From Actinocatenispora rupis (GTDB lineage: Bacteria > Actinomycetota > Actinomycetes > Mycobacteriales > Micromonosporaceae): a stretch of 64,000 nucleotides of DNA. The stretch's first letter is position 1, and every line of letters starts with the position of its first letter. Shown here piece by piece: positions 62,349 to 64,000 of this stretch. Location of the stretch: positions 248,001 through 312,000 of the forward strand of contig NZ_BOMB01000023.1 in the NCBI RefSeq assembly GCF_016861975.1. Reading direction: 5' to 3'. The notes under the pieces were generated by a model that was not told the DNA's origin, made no database searches, and worked only from the letters and a program-made list of their open reading frames with translations. A program made the position numbers and the translations under genes.

Positions 62349-62600
62349 ATGGCGGATGAGCGGAAGACCCTGGACGACTGGGTCGAGGCGGCGTGCGGCG
62401 AGCTGGGCATCACCGGCGGCATCGACCGGAACGCGGTGCTCGACGTCGCCCGCGACGTGGCGCACGGCGTGATGCGGCCGGCGGCTCCACTGACGGCGTA
62501 CCTGATGGGGGTGGCGGTCGGGCGCGGTGAGCCGCCGGCGACGGTGGCGGCACGGGTACGCGGCCTGATCGAACGCTGGCCCGGAACCGCCGACACCTGA
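62349..62600 (+). CDS. DUF6457 small protein
   Basis: 83 aa all-helical: LDDWVEAACGELGITGGIDRNAVLDVARDVAHGVMRPAAPLTAYLMGVAVGRGEPP. This DUF6457 pattern is regularly found beside mobA/fdhD in actinobacteria (from memory). It starts 7 nt after the mobA stop, hence co-transcribed; an accessory role in molybdoenzyme maturation is inferred from context. Confidence 0.8.
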   Translation: MADERKTLDDWVEAACGELGITGGIDRNAVLDVARDVAHGVMRPAAPLTAYLMGVAVGRGEPPATVAARVRGLIERWPGTADT

Positions 62601-62903
62601 TCACGGTGGGTGGCTGGGCCCGTGCATGAGTCGCGCAGCGGGCGCCGGCGCCCACCCCGAGAGGGCGGCGAGCCGCACGTGCCGCGGGCTGACACGCCCG
62701 GTGCGGGCGCCGAGGCCGGGCCGTACGGTATGTCGGGTTTGGTGGGGACGTCACGGCTGCGGTGGATCGACGGGAGGCGATTCGACGGAGTGGATAGGGT
62801 GGGCGCCAGAACGGCGGTACGGCCATCCGGCGGTGCACCGTCCCGTTCGGGCCCCGGCCCGGCGGTGGACGGCGTGGTGCCCGGCCTCGGGAGGAGAGAC
62901 CAC
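62601..62903. other. Intergenic region before the TY-Chap gene
   Basis: 303 bp. The reading frame of the next gene stays open upstream, but codon quality is poor and GGGAGGAGAGAC (62890) points to GTG 62904. A TAGGGT near 62800 could be a -10. Nothing else is supported. Confidence 0.4.
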
Positions 62904-63956
62904 GTGGGGGAGCGGAACGATCGGTCCGGCGAGATCGTGCCGGTGACGGGGCGCCCGAGCCTGCTCGACGATCCGGACACCGTGGACCTGAGGTCCAAGG
63001 TCGACGCGGCGTGGCTGGACTTCCGCCGGTCGTTGGAGGCCGCGCTGCCGGCGATGCCGGTCGGCGCGCGGCTGACGGTGACCCTCGACCCGACCGCCAC
63101 GGGCACCGGCGAGGCGGTGTACGACCTGGTCCTGCGGGTGCTCTCGGACACCGGGCTGCACGCCGACGCGGTGGGCAACGCGGGGCTGCCGGAGGAGTAC
63201 CGGCTGGATCGGGTGGCGGTGGGTGACCTGGTGGCGCTGGGGTGGTCGCCGCCGGGGGTGGTCGAGGAGACGGCGGACCGGTTCGGGCTGCGCGCGTCGA
63301 TGGACGACGCGCCGAGCGTGGCGAGCGTGGTCACCCGCACCCTGCGCGACGTGTACGGGGCGCCGCACCCGGCGTTCCTGACGTACACGGTGGTGGGGGA
63401 CGACGTGGTGCCGGCGCTGGCGTCGGCGCGGCCGGTCGCGGCGGGCACGGTGCTGCCGGCGGGGCGCGCGGTGTCGGCGTCGACGGCCATCGCGGCCATC
63501 GGGATCCCGCTGGACGAGCAGGTGCGGGCGGTGGTCGCCGGGTTCCTGAAGACGGATCCGGAGTCGTTGCAGCACGACGAGGACGGCGAGTTCAGCGTGC
63601 GCGCCGGTTCCGCGATGGTGTTCGTGCGGATCAACGACAACCCGCAGCTCGTCGACGTGTACTCGCCGATCCTGACGGAGGTCGAGCCGGACGAGCGGCT
63701 GTACGAGCGGCTGTCGCAGCTCACCCGCCGGATGCCGATCGGCCGGCTCTACTGCACCGAGGGCACGGTGTGGGCGTCGGTGCCGGTGTTCGGGCGCGAC
63801 TTCCAGGCGACGCACCTGATGCTGGCGTTGCAGGTGATGACCCGGCTGGCGGACGAGCTGGACGACCGGCTGCAGGGCGACTTCGGCGGCAAGCGGTTCT
63901 TCGGCGAGGGCGACAAGACAGGCCCGCGGACCGAGCGCACCGGCATGTACCTCTGA
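62904..63956 (+). CDS. TY-Chap / YbjN-like chaperone-fold protein
   Basis: 350 aa. Two parts: an N-terminal region (about 30-190; SKVDAAWLDFRRSLEAALPAMPVGARLTVTL, RLDRVAVGDLVALGWSPPGVVE) and a C-terminal YbjN/T3SS-chaperone-like domain (about 215-335; FSVRAGSAMVFVRINDNPQLVDVYSPILTEVEPDERLYERLSQLTRRMPIGRLYCTEGTVWASVPVFGRDFQATHLMLALQVM). Such TY-Chap proteins are thought to bind peptides or partner proteins; no partner is identified. Intact to its stop, close to the window end. Confidence 0.75.
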   Translation: MGERNDRSGEIVPVTGRPSLLDDPDTVDLRSKVDAAWLDFRRSLEAALPAMPVGARLTVTLDPTATGTGEAVYDLVLRVLSDTGLHADAVGNAGLPEEYRLDRVAVGDLVALGWSPPGVVEETADRFGLRASMDDAPSVASVVTRTLRDVYGAPHPAFLTYTVVGDDVVPALASARPVAAGTVLPAGRAVSASTAIAAIGIPLDEQVRAVVAGFLKTDPESLQHDEDGEFSVRAGSAMVFVRINDNPQLVDVYSPILTEVEPDERLYERLSQLTRRMPIGRLYCTEGTVWASVPVFGRDFQATHLMLALQVMTRLADELDDRLQGDFGGKRFFGEGDKTGPRTERTGMYL

Positions 63957-64000
63957 CCCGTTCCGCTCGATAGCATCGGACACCCACCGTGTCCGGAGCG

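Overview
The window is about 73% G+C with actinobacterial gene content: polyprenol-phosphate-mannose synthase, FadE5-type acyl-CoA dehydrogenase, a mycothiol-type maleylpyruvate isomerase domain, a DynA/DynB-like dynamin pair, LppU/SCO3897-like proteins and several DUF families typical of actinomycetes. It is ordinary chromosome of a high-G+C filamentous actinomycete, probably Micromonosporaceae (inferred from gene families and composition; the genus cannot be read from the sequence). I see no rRNA, tRNA, CRISPR array, insertion sequence, phage block or large biosynthetic cluster.

Layout. 0-10 kb: questin-oxidase-like protein, LD-carboxypeptidase, polyprenol-P-mannose synthase, RlpA-like cell wall protein, membrane SpoIIE-type phosphatase, FadE5-like dehydrogenase and small proteins. 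10-14.4 kb: pxpBCA 5-oxoprolinase operon facing a Tet(M)/OtrA-like ribosomal protection GTPase that has its own leader ORF. 14.5-22 kb: NHL-repeat thioredoxin protein, an LppU-like membrane protein and an E1alpha-E1beta-E2 alpha-keto acid dehydrogenase operon. 22.5-33 kb: a Pro-rich membrane protein, a conserved hypothetical, and a translationally coupled pair of very large dynamin-like GTPases with disordered repeat tails, apparently led by a 44-codon ORF. 33-40.3 kb: membrane/secreted protein, IlvD/Edd dehydratase, an aromatic-codon leader peptide plus terminator in front of DAHP synthase, and a two-component system whose gene junction carries a 41-bp duplication. 40.3-50 kb: two lipoproteins, an AAC(6')-like acetyltransferase, an EndoQ-UvrD fusion, two more LppU-like genes, an MFS exporter and DUF6314. 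50-64 kb: HTH regulator coupled to peptide deformylase, cold-shock-like protein, split RibD-like reductase and deaminase, a TetR-controlled hydrolase, an AAA ATPase, a parS-like site, lipoprotein hydrolase, fructosamine kinase, GNAT enzymes, DUF4192, and a molybdenum-cofactor group (fdhD, mobA, DUF6457) next to a TY-Chap/YbjN-type protein.

Regulatory texture. Many genes here lack a Shine-Dalgarno sequence and instead have a TANNNT -10 element 6-8 nt before the start codon, which points to leaderless mRNAs; I used this to choose several starts. The tetranucleotide GTAC is strikingly over-represented. Operators that look autoregulatory precede the TetR and HTH units. The observations I consider most worth following are the DAHP-synthase attenuator, the EndoQ-UvrD fusion, the parS-like site, the 16-nt AT-rich iterons at 49.95 kb, the leader ORFs of the ribosomal-protection and dynamin genes, and the duplication-generated minicistron in the two-component operon.
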